DNA of 64,000 nt, taken from positions 13,392,001 through 13,456,000 of the forward strand of contig CM106585.1 in the NCBI GenBank assembly GCA_048013815.1, written 5' to 3'. The notes under the pieces are model-generated. The model worked only from the letters and a program-made list of their open reading frames with translations, did no database searches and was not told the DNA's origin. Position numbers and translations under genes: made by a program. This DNA comes from Setoptus koraiensis. Its lineage: Eukaryota; Arthropoda. Below are positions 12,685 through 23,180 of the stretch, piece by piece (positions within the stretch are counted from its first letter, which is position 1; every line of letters starts with the position of its first letter).

Positions 12685-14646
12685 AGCTGCTTAATTTAAT
12701 CATGTGCTGCATGGGTATTGTTGTCACGTATACACTAGATGCGGTATAAGATGATAATGATGCATTCAAGTTGATAGATACACTTGTTGTTATCATTTTA
12801 TTTGCGATGAGCAAGTTAGTTTGAATAGTTTTTTGCACTGCAATATCAACGACTTTATCACATTGTTATTCATTATCAGTGACTCATTTTTTTCGAAATT
12901 ATTATTTATTTATTTTCATCTTGTCATGCACACGAGGCCCGTTGAGCTGGCCATTATCTTCGCCGTTATTTGGCTCTACAGCAGCACAATTAGACGAATG
13001 CAAACAACTTGAGTAGTAGTGGAGCCGTAGTGGCCTAAACGATTGCGATGGGACCCCATGGTTTGTTGTGTGTCACACTTTGCAAAAGATGCTTGCTGTA
13101 TTGTAGAAATTTTCTTGTATGGCTGACACTGGCGCTGTTGCGGCTTCATCTTTGAGATAACCCAACGACGACAATCAAGACGATATTGCCAGTTAGAGAT
13201 TTCTTTCTAATTCTTTTCTAATATCTTCTTTTATTTTATTTATTTTCTTTTCTTCTAATTAATCAACGACGAACATGAACTTGTGCGCGTACGCTCTCTA
13301 AGACGCGACTTGGCTGAAATTCTTTTTCGACTCGGTTCCGTTGACTGGCCGAGTAGTTGCGCAACGAACGACGACCAAATGCCGACTGGCACCATTCACC
13401 ATTCGCGCTTGCAACTTGTACCTGGCGTTACCGTTGCCGTTGCTGTTGCTATTGTTGTTCGAGCTGCCTCTCTGTTGCTGTCTGTTCTAAAGTAAGAAAC
13501 AACTTGTTTCGTACACACCGCTCTTACAAGTATTGTAGTGCCGATAAGCCTACAACAACCATGCCGAGCCAGCAAACATTTCCAGCACAGACCAGGTGGC
13601 AGGGGCAGGCCTTTCCAAGTTCTGAGTTTTATACGCCATCTTGATGATACTATTCAAAGTACTCACCTACGATCGAACGATTCCAAATTCGAACTTCAAA
13701 TGTAAGGCACTTTCGAACCTACACATTGGCGCCCTCTACTATTTCACTATTAAGTTAATCATAAGTTAATCCGAAATCGTCAGTTATCCTCACCGGAAAT
13801 CCAGTCCGAGCATTGAAAAAAATTGTGGTACAGTGGGCGAATTCTTCCGTTTTTCGTTTATGGTTTCGCGACATCACTACACTGGACAGTTTAGAAACGA
13901 AGCACATCTTGTAATAGATAACTAGATATGAATCCGGGATTTCCACTCAGCATTCTGAGGTGAGCTTCCAACTCCCGAAATGAAAACTTCGCTTTCTGGA
14001 CCTTTTTTCTATAGCGAAAAAAAAAGTTATCGACTATCAAAAAAAAAAAAAATCGATCGTTTTCCATAGTATTTGGGCCCTGAATTCCCTCGAAATGAGC
14101 CCAGTTCAGAAATCACCAAATCGTCCGAATCAATTAACTGCCCAATAGTGATAGGTGATTCAGAGCATAGAGTATTCAGTGTACAATACAGTGTAACTTT
14201 TGGCTGCCAAAATGTCGTCGACAGCAAACATCCTCTGCTAATTACAATACCGCACATACATGTCCATAATGGACGAACAATGACAGAAGTCACCATTATA
14301 AATCACATGACCAGCCTGCCGAATGACAAACTAATAACGAAATGATGTGAATGGCCTCTGGATCAACAAGATTAATCATAATCTCATCTGATTGCTCGTC
14401 CCTGCTTATTACCAGTGAGTGGCAGTTTATGTATGATCGTTGATCAATAAACGCAACCTAAATGTGACAGCACTGTTGGACGCTAATCCGACTGTTTGGA
14501 TGGTTGCCTAGTCGGCCGTAAACAATTGTGCAGTAGGAGTAATAAATAGCGCATGTCAATTAATTGCCAACTTGCAAGTCCAGAAAAAGTTGCACCAATG
14601 GGATATTTGAACTACGATTTTTTTTTTCTAATATCCAAAAGTAACT
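12685..14646. other. Intergenic, AT-richer
   Basis: Separates the divergently transcribed GPCR-like gene (-) and first SLC35G-like gene (+), so promoters of both should lie here. A 90-codon plus-strand frame at 14073-14345 and its minus-strand shadow have no recognisable domain. TTCCAAATTCGAA near 13680 recurs near 23240 downstream of the third transporter copy. No clear TATA box was seen. Confidence 0.6.
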
Positions 14647-16269
14647 ATGGCTACTCGGTCATCTGATGAGAAACTTGCGACATCCGATTTAACAATTGAC
14701 AAATTTAAAGACACAAACAATAATAATTCGGCCGATATCAATAAATTTATTACGATGGAATTGCCGAAAAATGATGGTGCTGGTCTTGACATTATCAAAG
14801 GAGGTGCGATCGAAGATCGTTCGTCCACAATCAGATCATCTCGGGATTTTGACACTATCAGACAACATGATGCAGATGAAAGAAGCGAGCATCACCGAAC
14901 TGCCGACGAACCGACAAAGCAGAATAACAAGAAAGATGAAAATAACGACGTGATTCTACTGAGTTGCAGCAACTTGCAAGATAGAGCAGTCCATCAAGAA
15001 AATGGTATCAGTTGCCGGGATAACGCCGATGATGCTGCCAACGGTGAAAGTAACGACGGTAGCCTCCTGATGGAGCTAGCGAAGAAATGTCCCTTGCTCG
15101 GTATATTTATGGCATTGGCCGGATCAGCATTGTCAAATATGGCCTCAACTAGCATGAAACTGCAGCACGAATTACATGGACTGGAGTTTACATTTTATCG
15201 TTGCGTATTGGAATTGTTTGTTATAGTTGCATTTATAATTGTCAAATATAGATTGTATAGAATTCGAACGGAACTCACTTGGCCCAATGTGGTGGACAAG
15301 TTTTTCCCGGACAACGGCGAACGCAAAATGTTCATGTGCCGAAGTCTGATAAACTCTGTCGGAGTGGCCGCCTATTTTCATGCCCTTGTATTGGTACCAC
15401 TACCTGATTATACCTCGCTGCGGTTTACGCAAACTATTTGGGCCCTTATTTTGGCTCGCCTCTTCCAAAATGAGCCATGCACTGGAAACAAACTTCTAGC
15501 ACTTCTATTGTCAATGGGTGGCGTAGTTGCAATAGCTCGACCCGATGACACATATCGGTTTTTCGATTGGCTGGGCCAGAATTTGTTTTTTGTATCAGCA
15601 GCACAGGCCGGAAGCGCCACAAATACAACATCACAGGCCACAATCGAATTAGATCAATTATCCAATTGGACCGAGTCAGACCATGGGCTGCCATGGCAGC
15701 AGCGCCAGGAGGCGCCAGCCAGCGGATTGGAGAGTTTGATTTATTCCAGATTATTTGGTGTTGTGTGCATACTGTTTGGATCGCTTTGTTATTCGAGCGC
15801 TCTGTGTATAACAAAATCATGCAAATTAACGCCGACGTCAGTATTTATATTCTGGTTTTCATTGTTCTTGCTGATTTTAACCTGCGCTCTGGCAAGCTCG
15901 ACCACAACAACACCAGACGGCACCCCGGTGCTTGTGAAGTTGTTAGAGGTGATGGATATTTGGATTGTATCATTGATTGCGATGAATGTTGCATTCACTC
16001 TACTCTCTCAAGCTTTGGTTATAATGTGCACGAAAATAGAGGATGTTGGCGTGATGACTTTAGTGAGAACGTTTGACATAGCGGGCGCGTTCTTGATAAA
16101 TTCATTGATATTGCACGACGATATTGCCTTGACCAGCGTTCTTGGTTCACTGCTAATTGGTGCAAGTGTCATCATAGTTATCATAGACAAAATGGTTGCG
16201 GCCAGAAAAACAACCTATATGTCACTAATAGGAAATTGTTTCGGTTGCATCAAGGATAAATTTAATTAG
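14647..16269 (+). CDS. SLC35G-like DMT/EamA transporter, copy 1
   Basis: Intronless 540-residue protein. Residues 1-145 are a hydrophilic, charged tail. From KKCPLLGIFMAL (about 146) there are about ten membrane segments forming two EamA halves of the drug/metabolite transporter superfamily. Diagnostic SLC35G-type motifs are LHGLEFTFYRC, PLPDYTSLRFTQ, GVVAIARPDD, and in the second half SCKLTPTSVFIFWFS and VGVMTLVRTFDIAGAF. The loop between the halves has N-glycosylation sequons (NTT, NWT), suggesting a luminal or extracellular side. The substrate is unknown; family members are placed with nucleotide-sugar-type carriers but many are orphans. It heads a same-strand array of three. Its tail is unrelated to those of copies 2 and 3, so it is the most diverged member. 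Confidence 0.9.
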   Translation: MATRSSDEKLATSDLTIDKFKDTNNNNSADINKFITMELPKNDGAGLDIIKGGAIEDRSSTIRSSRDFDTIRQHDADERSEHHRTADEPTKQNNKKDENNDVILLSCSNLQDRAVHQENGISCRDNADDAANGESNDGSLLMELAKKCPLLGIFMALAGSALSNMASTSMKLQHELHGLEFTFYRCVLELFVIVAFIIVKYRLYRIRTELTWPNVVDKFFPDNGERKMFMCRSLINSVGVAAYFHALVLVPLPDYTSLRFTQTIWALILARLFQNEPCTGNKLLALLLSMGGVVAIARPDDTYRFFDWLGQNLFFVSAAQAGSATNTTSQATIELDQLSNWTESDHGLPWQQRQEAPASGLESLIYSRLFGVVCILFGSLCYSSALCITKSCKLTPTSVFIFWFSLFLLILTCALASSTTTTPDGTPVLVKLLEVMDIWIVSLIAMNVAFTLLSQALVIMCTKIEDVGVMTLVRTFDIAGAFLINSLILHDDIALTSVLGSLLIGASVIIVIIDKMVAARKTTYMSLIGNCFGCIKDKFN

Positions 16270-16366
16270 ACCGACTGACATAGAATCCGACCGATTCTAA
16301 ACCATTGGCCTGAACACGAATCGGATACGATTCATTTGTTGATTGCATCGAGAAGTCTCTGCCACA

Positions 16367-16372
16367 AATAAA
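16367..16372 (+). terminator. Poly(A) signal of transporter copy 1
   Basis: AATAAA about 100 bp after the stop codon of the first SLC35G-like gene, a typical position for 3' end formation. Confidence 0.5.
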
Positions 16373-17571
16373 TCTGTCAACAACGGCCATTAAGCGATCA
16401 GTCGCGAAGTGGAATATCGCCATCTCTCGTGCCTGTAAATGAGTGAGGCCAACAGAGTCAGTTATCCTCCGATCTATTCCTAGCCAGGTGAAAACTCTGA
16501 AAATTCGTATGTGAACAAGTCATACATCAACGAGTCGTTTGAGAGACATTTTTTTTCACCGAACTACCCAATCCAGAGGTTTTTTCTCCTTTCTACCGTA
16601 ATTTAATCTCCTCGAAAATATGATGGATTCGAAAGATTTTTCGCAATGGAAAAAAGAGATTTTCAGCAACAGATGGTGTTGTTAGATTTCGAAACACTTG
16701 CAGTGTAAATTATGATGCCAGACAGTTTAACTTTGGAGTGAATGCTGGCCGGTTGTTAACTGTGAGCTTAATTTAGTCAACTGAACACTAAATTTCATAA
16801 TCGTATCTACCGAATTTCCACTTATCTGCCGAAATAGGCCAGGTTCTCAAATGATTTCTACCGATTAATCGCGAGAATAACCACTGATTCTGTTTGCCCT
16901 GCAAATAAGTGCAATTTGGATAGCATATCACAATGTCAGATTATGACAGTAAAGCGGCATAAAATAGAATTTATTCCCGAAAAAGATCACAGGGCTAAAT
17001 AACAATAGTGTTAACGATGTAACGTGACTGAAACTCGCTGATCGCAATTAATAACTTTAGTGAACATGATAGTGTTTGCAAAATTATTTCAATAATAGTA
17101 TCTTCCTCTAACCACCCACAAATCACGCAAAACAAAAAGAGATTGTTGTGGAAAGCTGTCTAGTAGACAATTTCAATTAATCCATGCAGTAAAAGGTCGC
17201 ACTTGAGAAGGCACTATATCTGGCTTATATCGTTAATTGTATTATAACGCCAATTCGTGTTATGCGCAACTCTGTTATGCAATAACGGATGAATGCCTCG
17301 GATAATCTGGTGTTGTATAATGAACAAAACAGCTCGAATCACATACACATCCGATTTCTCGATCCTCTTATGAAGTTTTCTCGCGGTTTAATATTTATTT
17401 CACCCATGCGTTGCATGAGTGTCCCAATAAAAGCCGATTTTACTCGGTTTAAGTGACTATTGAACAGCTTCGAGCTAAAAGTATGACTCATTTTCATGCT
17501 ATTGCAGGCATTTATCTGTAAATACAAATAATTGATATCCGAAGCGAGAGTGCACAAAAGATTTGATCATC
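16373..17571. other. Intergenic between transporter copies 1 and 2
   Basis: AT-rich and without a credible gene. The last 400 bp (17171-17571) is homologous to the DNA just upstream of copy 3 and presumably contains the promoter and 5' UTR. Confidence 0.6.
17171..17571 (+). repeat. Upstream duplicated segment, unit A (pairs with 20882-21297)
   Basis: Shares TCAATTAATCCATG, GTAAAAGGTCGCACTTGA, TAACGGATGAATG, TTGATCCT-like and ACAAATAATT blocks, in the same order, with the DNA before copy 3. Overall identity by eye is moderate with many indels, so the duplication is old and included the promoter region. The conserved blocks are candidate cis elements. Confidence 0.75.
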
Positions 17572-19293
17572 ATGGCATCCTCTTCGAAGAATCCCGTCAG
17601 ATCGTGTTCAGTTGACAACGCTAACGGTGGCAGTTTCGGCGCTGACAATTATGCCGCCTCCAGAGACAGTATCAAACGGAAGTTGTGCAAAATAATATCA
17701 AACAATTCAACATTGACCAGACAAAAGAACAGCTACAATTTCACCGACAGCTCGTCGTCGGCTACACAAGTCGGCGCTACAGCCAATAATTTCAACACAA
17801 TGCCAGCCAACAGTAACTACACGAAAACACGCTCTGAATTGTCGAAACCAAAATTCGTTCCTCCGCCGCAAGTTCCCAATTCGACATCGTTCATCAACAT
17901 AAGTCCGAATTGTTGCGTTGAAACGCCGACAGGAAGTAGCAACACAGCAAACACAAACAACGCGACTGATACGGTCCCCATTCGTCATCAAGGTCGCTTG
18001 GAGAAATATCCAACATGCGATTTGGATAATCGTCAGTCTGTGACGCAATCTCAGATGTCTACTACGCCTGGAAAACGCGTCTCTGGAGCGCAAAATAAAA
18101 ACAACGACATCGGTAACAAGAGCAATCAAGGTAATATTTTTGAGAGATTAGGCAAGGCCTGTCCGTTCATTGGCATTGTGCTCACCATCATGGCCTCAAT
18201 GTCATCTGTAATGGGCTCACTCACAATCAAGTTGCAAGACTCGCTCCGAGGGCTGGAGTTCACATTTTACCGGTGCCAATTCGTGTTTTTGTACATGTTT
18301 GTGGTGATTTGTATAAGTGGAAAACTCTATAAAAAGAAAAATCTCACCTGGTCGACAATAGTGGAAAGTTTCGCACCTAACAATGGCGAAAGAAAACGGT
18401 ACATTCTGAGGAGTCTAGTCTACGCCATGGGCATCGGCTCCTATTATCATGCCGTAGTGATAGTTCCCTTACCTGACTACACAACATTGCGCTTCACTCA
18501 GGCCATGTGGACACTTATCATAGCTCGCATTTTCCTCGGTGAACTCTGCACCGGAAATAAGATAATAGCGCTGATATTGTCCATGCTAGGGGTAGTTTTT
18601 ATTACGAGACCGGAAGATATGTTGAGATTAATGGGCCTGTATAATCAGACAGAAGAATTTAGCTCGCCAATCATGGGCAATGGCACCGTCAGCAATGCCA
18701 CTTCAATCAGCGGACACCATAACTCGGTGGATCAAATAATCAATGACGAGGACACAAATACCGACATGGGCACCGGTGCGTTAGTTGCTGAATTCATGGA
18801 GTCGAGACTGTTTGGTGATATCAGTGTTCTGTTTGGAGCGTTGTGTACCTCTACGAGCTGGGTACTGACCAAATCGTGCAAATCAACGCCAACCTCGGTG
18901 CTGATGTTCTGGTTTTCAGTGTTCCTCGGTGGCTTGTCGTGCCTATTAGTAAGCTCCACGAGCTCTATTAGATTCCCTGACACTTGGTGGGTGGGATTCA
19001 TGATCTTGTGTAATGTTTTAGCCACCATGTTAGCCCAATCGCTAGTGATATGGGCATTAAAATTTGAAGATTCTGGCGTGGTCACCCTATTGAGGACTTT
19101 CGATATAGCATTGGCATTTCTGGTCAACATTTTGGTCCTTCATGAGGACATAACACTCACCAGTATTATGGGATCTCTGCTGATAGGCGGCAGTGTTATA
19201 TTGATAATGCTGGAGAAGATGATGGCCAGAAAGGCGACATCCGACAAGACATCGGCTAAGAATGGTTGCTTTCTTTTTTCTATCTGTAACTGA
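17572..19293 (+). CDS. SLC35G-like DMT/EamA transporter, copy 2
   Basis: Intronless, 573 residues, starting at ATG 17572 (MASSSKNPVRS), which aligns with the start of copy 3. Residues 1-190 are a disordered S/N/T-rich tail. The ten-segment EamA core starts at KACPFIGIV (about 193). Motifs: LRGLEFTFYRC, PLPDYTTLRFTQAMW, GVVFITRPED, SCKSTPTSVLMFWFS, SGVVTLLRTFDIALAF, ITLTSIMGSLLIGGSV. The mid-protein loop has three N-glycosylation sequons (NQT, NGT, NAT). It ends with a CFLFSIC cysteine/hydrophobic tail, like copy 3. The tail-coding DNA is about 97% identical to copy 3, whereas much of the membrane core differs far more. The substrate is unknown. Confidence 0.92.
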   Translation: MASSSKNPVRSCSVDNANGGSFGADNYAASRDSIKRKLCKIISNNSTLTRQKNSYNFTDSSSSATQVGATANNFNTMPANSNYTKTRSELSKPKFVPPPQVPNSTSFINISPNCCVETPTGSSNTANTNNATDTVPIRHQGRLEKYPTCDLDNRQSVTQSQMSTTPGKRVSGAQNKNNDIGNKSNQGNIFERLGKACPFIGIVLTIMASMSSVMGSLTIKLQDSLRGLEFTFYRCQFVFLYMFVVICISGKLYKKKNLTWSTIVESFAPNNGERKRYILRSLVYAMGIGSYYHAVVIVPLPDYTTLRFTQAMWTLIIARIFLGELCTGNKIIALILSMLGVVFITRPEDMLRLMGLYNQTEEFSSPIMGNGTVSNATSISGHHNSVDQIINDEDTNTDMGTGALVAEFMESRLFGDISVLFGALCTSTSWVLTKSCKSTPTSVLMFWFSVFLGGLSCLLVSSTSSIRFPDTWWVGFMILCNVLATMLAQSLVIWALKFEDSGVVTLLRTFDIALAFLVNILVLHEDITLTSIMGSLLIGGSVILIMLEKMMARKATSDKTSAKNGCFLFSICN

Positions 19294-19392
19294 CGGTGTT
19301 TGGTTAATGACTCAGAATGACGCTTGTGAATATTTCTTTGTTGAGGCAACAAGCTACCTGCGCCATGATTGATACTTTGCAGCATTGGGACG

Positions 19393-19398
19393 AATAAA
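19393..19398 (+). terminator. Poly(A) signal of transporter copy 2
   Basis: AATAAA 100 bp past the stop codon of copy 2. Confidence 0.5.
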
Positions 19399-19964
19399 AT
19401 CCAATATCATGCCGATTATGTCGTCAGCTTAAAACAGAAAAGAAGGAACGTTTTTACCTCTTTTTGTTTGTTATCTCTTCTCATAACACTTTGACGTGGG
19501 ATTCGTCTATTTCAACAATATCTCACTATGCTGTTGTTGCAAGATTCCACCTCCAATAGCGTGTCTCGGTCTGCGGTGAAAAAATGTCCATTTATGGTCT
19601 TTCTAGCTGCCGCTTCCAGACCAGTAGCATTTTCTCCGGTAAGCCCTGTGAATATAGCCGTACCAGTGACTTGAATCGATCATCCATCGAATGAATTTTC
19701 TCTTTATTGTATAGAAAAACTGTCGCAAATCTCAACTGACTACCTAACATGGAACCATGAGCATATTCATCGACCAATTTACAAACTTTCCTTGTCTCGA
19801 CAGAACCATTTATTGCCTTTTTATGTGTTCACTGTTAGATCAATGAATGAATTTTGTTCAGTCTTGGAATCATTAGGTTAGGGCAAATCGGTCACTAAAT
19901 TCCACCAAAATCGGTTCTGAGTCCATCAAGAAAGCACCAAAAAAAGATCGATTTTTCCTGAAAA

Positions 19965-20399
19965 ATGGAGCTGCGCCAGTTAAAATCTATATGCGCTTCT
20001 TATTTGTTGGAGAGAATCAATGTTCACAATTGTACTTACCTCTACGACAAGCTATCATCCATCTGCTATGAGATGGCACAAGGTACAAGGCAGTTCATAT
20101 TGAAAAATTTTTATGACATATCGGGTGTTAGTCTGGCGGTACTAAGCTACCAAGAATTGTGTGAGTTTCTCGAGGACAAACAATTCCCCGGTGGACCCCA
20201 GATGAAATTATTAAATATTTTAAAGGATTGGCTCACCCACCAAAAAGACAGATCGGTCATCTGCCGGTTGATGGGGTACGAGACCAAGGAAGGCAGGCGA
20301 TCGTCTTTCGGACACCTACAGACGAAGACGATAAATATCATCGATCGGATTCTGCATGAATGCTGCATTTATCTCGAAAGAATCTCAGCCAAATTTTAA
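19965..20399 (+). pseudogene. BACK-domain remnant of a BTB/Kelch-type gene
   Basis: A 144-codon frame from ATG 19965. It reads as a BACK domain: LRQLKSICASYLLERI, NCTYLYDKLSSICYEM, FILKNFYDISG, LSYQELCEFLEDKQF and ILKDWLTH follow the family's helix order, including the Asn-Cys and the F/L-S-x-x-E-L step. BACK domains normally sit between an N-terminal BTB domain and Kelch or other repeats in Cul3 substrate adaptors. No BTB domain is readable upstream and no Kelch repeat downstream. A second helical frame (about 20405-20652) continues in another register (CDKLCRDLLQDLVDKALL), consistent with decay or an unrecognised intron. It lies between transporter copies 2 and 3. It could still be an expressed short protein. 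Confidence 0.55.
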
Positions 20400-20404
20400 T
20401 GACA

Positions 20405-20652
20405 CAATGATCTATATTAGAATGATAGATTTATTTTCATCTACTGGTCATTGTAACTTGGATCCTATTGATTATAATCATGAATCATCGCAACTAACCA
20501 AAGAAAAATGTGACAAATTGTGCCGTGATCTATTGCAAGATCTTGTAGACAAAGCATTACTCTATGAGAGGCTCAATTTCATCATATTGAAGATATTAAA
20601 AAGAATCTATGGCTCTTTCGCTGAGCATAGCATAAATGAATGCGCTCAATAA
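20405..20652 (+). pseudogene. Possible continuation of the BACK-domain remnant
   Basis: About 80 codons in a frame shifted relative to 19965-20399, with amphipathic helices (LCRDLLQDLVDKALLYERLNF), ending at 20652. It may be the next part of the same decayed gene or an unrelated chance frame. No family is recognised. Confidence 0.25.
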
Positions 20653-20881
20653 TTGGTTTTGATGAGAGGACCCTAGAGCGAGTTAAGTGGCTTGATTTTC
20701 GAATTGATTATTGCGGATATTACAAGTCCGAGGGGATTTTTCTGTACGAATGTTGATTGAAATGGTGGGGCGTTCACGTGAACATAGCTTGCTAGTTTCG
20801 CTCGAGCAAAACAATCGAGAACTTTTTCCAATGTGAGTCTCTCTGAGAGAAAGTTGGCGGAGAGCCGTTTAAAAGCGTAGT

Positions 20882-21297
20882 GTCAATTAATCCATGTTGT
20901 AAAAGGTCGCACTTGACAGGGTGCGATGCCAACAGCTGGCATATAATCTGGCTCATATTTTTAGAGATATATTAATGCGACATAGTGCCATGCAACATTG
21001 TTATGTAATAACGGATGAATGATAAGTTTGCATTATAGAGGCTCGACATCATGTCTATCTTTCTTGATCCTTTTATGGAGCTGTTCCACAATTTATTATC
21101 TGTATCGCCTAGTAGTTGCAGGTGTTTTCTAAAATACAAGTCAATCTTACTCGATTTGAGTTACAATTAACAGTTTTGTGCAAAAAGTCTGACTCATATT
21201 CATGTTGCTGCTGGCAGCAACATATCGGCAACTACAAATAATTTATATTTCAACAACAGCAGGTGAAGCACATAGAAAATTTGATTGAAAAATCATT
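20882..21297 (+). repeat. Upstream duplicated segment, unit B (pairs with 17171-17571)
   Basis: Collinear with 17171-17571: TCAATTAATCCATG, TAAAAGGTCGCACTTGA, TAACGGATGAATG and ACAAATAATT recur in order. It probably includes the promoter and leader of copy 3. It is much less similar than the tail-coding DNA immediately downstream. Confidence 0.75.
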
Positions 21298-23043
21298 ATG
21301 GCGTCCCCCTCGAAGGATCCCGTCAGATCGTGTTCAGTTGACGACGCTAACGGTGGCAGTTTCGGGGCTGACAATTATGCCGCCTCCAGAGACAGTATCA
21401 AACGGAAGTTGTGCAAAATAATATCAAACAATTCAACATTGACCAGACAAAAGAACAGCTACAATTTCACCGACAGCTCGTCGTCGGCTACACAAGTCGG
21501 CGCTACAGCCAATAATTTCAACACAATGCCAGCCAACAGTAACTACACGAAAACACGCTCCGAATTGTCGAAACCAAAATTCGTTCCTCCGCCGCAAGTT
21601 CCCAATTCGACATCGTTCATTAACATAAGTCCGAATTGTTGCGTTGAAACGCCGACAGGAAGTAGCAACACAGCAAACACAAACAACGCTACTGATACGG
21701 TCCCCATTCGTCATCAAGGTCGCTTGGAGAAATATCCAGCATGCGATTTGGATGATCGTCAGTCTGTGATGCAATCTCAGATGTCTACTACGCCAGGAAA
21801 AGCCGTTTCTGGAGCACAAAATAATAATATCGATGACGCCAGCAACAGCCAAAGGGGTACATTTGTTTCGAGGGTAGGCAAAGCGTGTCCATTTATTGGG
21901 ATTATGCTGGCTATGGTGGCGTCGACGTCGTCCGTTATGGGCTCCACTTCAATCAAGTTGCAAGACTCGCTCAGAGGGCTCGAGTTTACATTCTATCGAA
22001 GTCAGTTCGAAATGTTGTACATGTTTGGTTGGATTTGTGTAGCTAGCAAACTTTACAAAATGAAAAATCTCAACTGGTCAACGATAGTGGACAGTTTTGC
22101 GCCTAATAATGGCGAGAGAATGCAGTACATTTCGAGGAGTTTCTTTTACGCCCTTGGCATCGGGATGTATTATCATGCCGTAGTGATAGTTCCCTTACCT
22201 GACTACACAACATTGCGCTTCACTCAGGCCATGTGGACACTCATTATAGCTCGCATTTTCCTCGGTGAACTATGCACCATAAACAAGATAATAGCGCTGA
22301 TATTGTCCATACTGGGGGTTGTTTTTATCACGCGACCAGACGACATTTTGAAGTTAATTGGCCTTCATGACCAGGCAGACGAATCTCTCTTGGCTACGAT
22401 TGTCGCTAATGACACAGCAACCAACTATACTTTGGTTGACGATCAGCACCTAGTGATGAATGATGAGGACGCAAACACCGAGTTAGAGGCCTATTCGTTT
22501 GTCTTAAAAATTATAGAGTCCAGACTTTTCGGTGACATGAGTGTTCTGCTCGGATCGTTGTCTTGCTCGGTCAGTTGGGTGCTGGTCAAATCGTGCAAAG
22601 CAACGCCAACCACAGTGCAAATGTTCTGGTTCTCCGTCTTCCTCGGCGCTGTGTCTAGCTTCATGGCAAGCTCCACCAGCTTCATCAGGCCCCTAGATGA
22701 TTGGTGGGCGTTGTTCATGATCTGGATGAATGTTGCCACCACCATGGTGGCACAAATATCCATGATATGGGCATTGAAATTTGAGGATTCGGGCGTAGTG
22801 TCTCTATTGAGGACCTTCGATATAGCTGTGGCGTTTCTGGTTAACATTTTGGTCCTTCATGAAGACATAACACTCACCAGTATTGTAGGATCTCTGCTGA
22901 TAGGCGGCAGTGTTGTGTTGCTAATGCTGGAAAAGATATTGGCCAGCAGACGAAGCTCAACCACTACACCCGATGAGACGTCGAGTAAGAGTGGTTGCTT
23001 TCTTTTTTCTATTTGCAGTAAAAAATCAACCAGCGTCAAATGA
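21298..23043 (+). CDS. SLC35G-like DMT/EamA transporter, copy 3
   Basis: Intronless, 581 residues. A disordered tail of about 193 residues is nearly identical to that of copy 2. An EamA transporter core follows: KACPFIGIMLAM, LRGLEFTFYRS, PLPDYTTLRFTQAMW, GVVFITRPDD, SCKATPTTVQMFWFS, SGVVSLLRTFDIAVAF, ITLTSIVGSLLIGGSV. The family's FYRC cysteine is Ser here. N-glycosylation sequons NDT and NYT lie in the inter-half loop. The C-terminus CFLFSICSKKSTSVK is longer than in copy 2. Membrane segments 1-4 differ clearly from copy 2, but the PLPDYTTLRFTQ region is again almost identical in DNA. The substrate is unknown. Confidence 0.92.
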   Translation: MASPSKDPVRSCSVDDANGGSFGADNYAASRDSIKRKLCKIISNNSTLTRQKNSYNFTDSSSSATQVGATANNFNTMPANSNYTKTRSELSKPKFVPPPQVPNSTSFINISPNCCVETPTGSSNTANTNNATDTVPIRHQGRLEKYPACDLDDRQSVMQSQMSTTPGKAVSGAQNNNIDDASNSQRGTFVSRVGKACPFIGIMLAMVASTSSVMGSTSIKLQDSLRGLEFTFYRSQFEMLYMFGWICVASKLYKMKNLNWSTIVDSFAPNNGERMQYISRSFFYALGIGMYYHAVVIVPLPDYTTLRFTQAMWTLIIARIFLGELCTINKIIALILSILGVVFITRPDDILKLIGLHDQADESLLATIVANDTATNYTLVDDQHLVMNDEDANTELEAYSFVLKIIESRLFGDMSVLLGSLSCSVSWVLVKSCKATPTTVQMFWFSVFLGAVSSFMASSTSFIRPLDDWWALFMIWMNVATTMVAQISMIWALKFEDSGVVSLLRTFDIAVAFLVNILVLHEDITLTSIVGSLLIGGSVVLLMLEKILASRRSSTTTPDETSSKSGCFLFSICSKKSTSVK

Positions 23044-23174
23044 TGTTATAGGATTAAATTAATATCGGGTGACTTTCTGTAGTTTTTCTATGAGGCACCA
23101 ACAAAATGTTGTGCACTCACAACATATGTGAGAGACAATATGTGGCACTAAATTAATCAGAACTAAAACTCACA

Positions 23175-23180
23175 AATAAA
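23175..23180 (+). terminator. Poly(A) signal of transporter copy 3
   Basis: AATAAA about 130 bp after the stop codon of copy 3. Confidence 0.45.
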
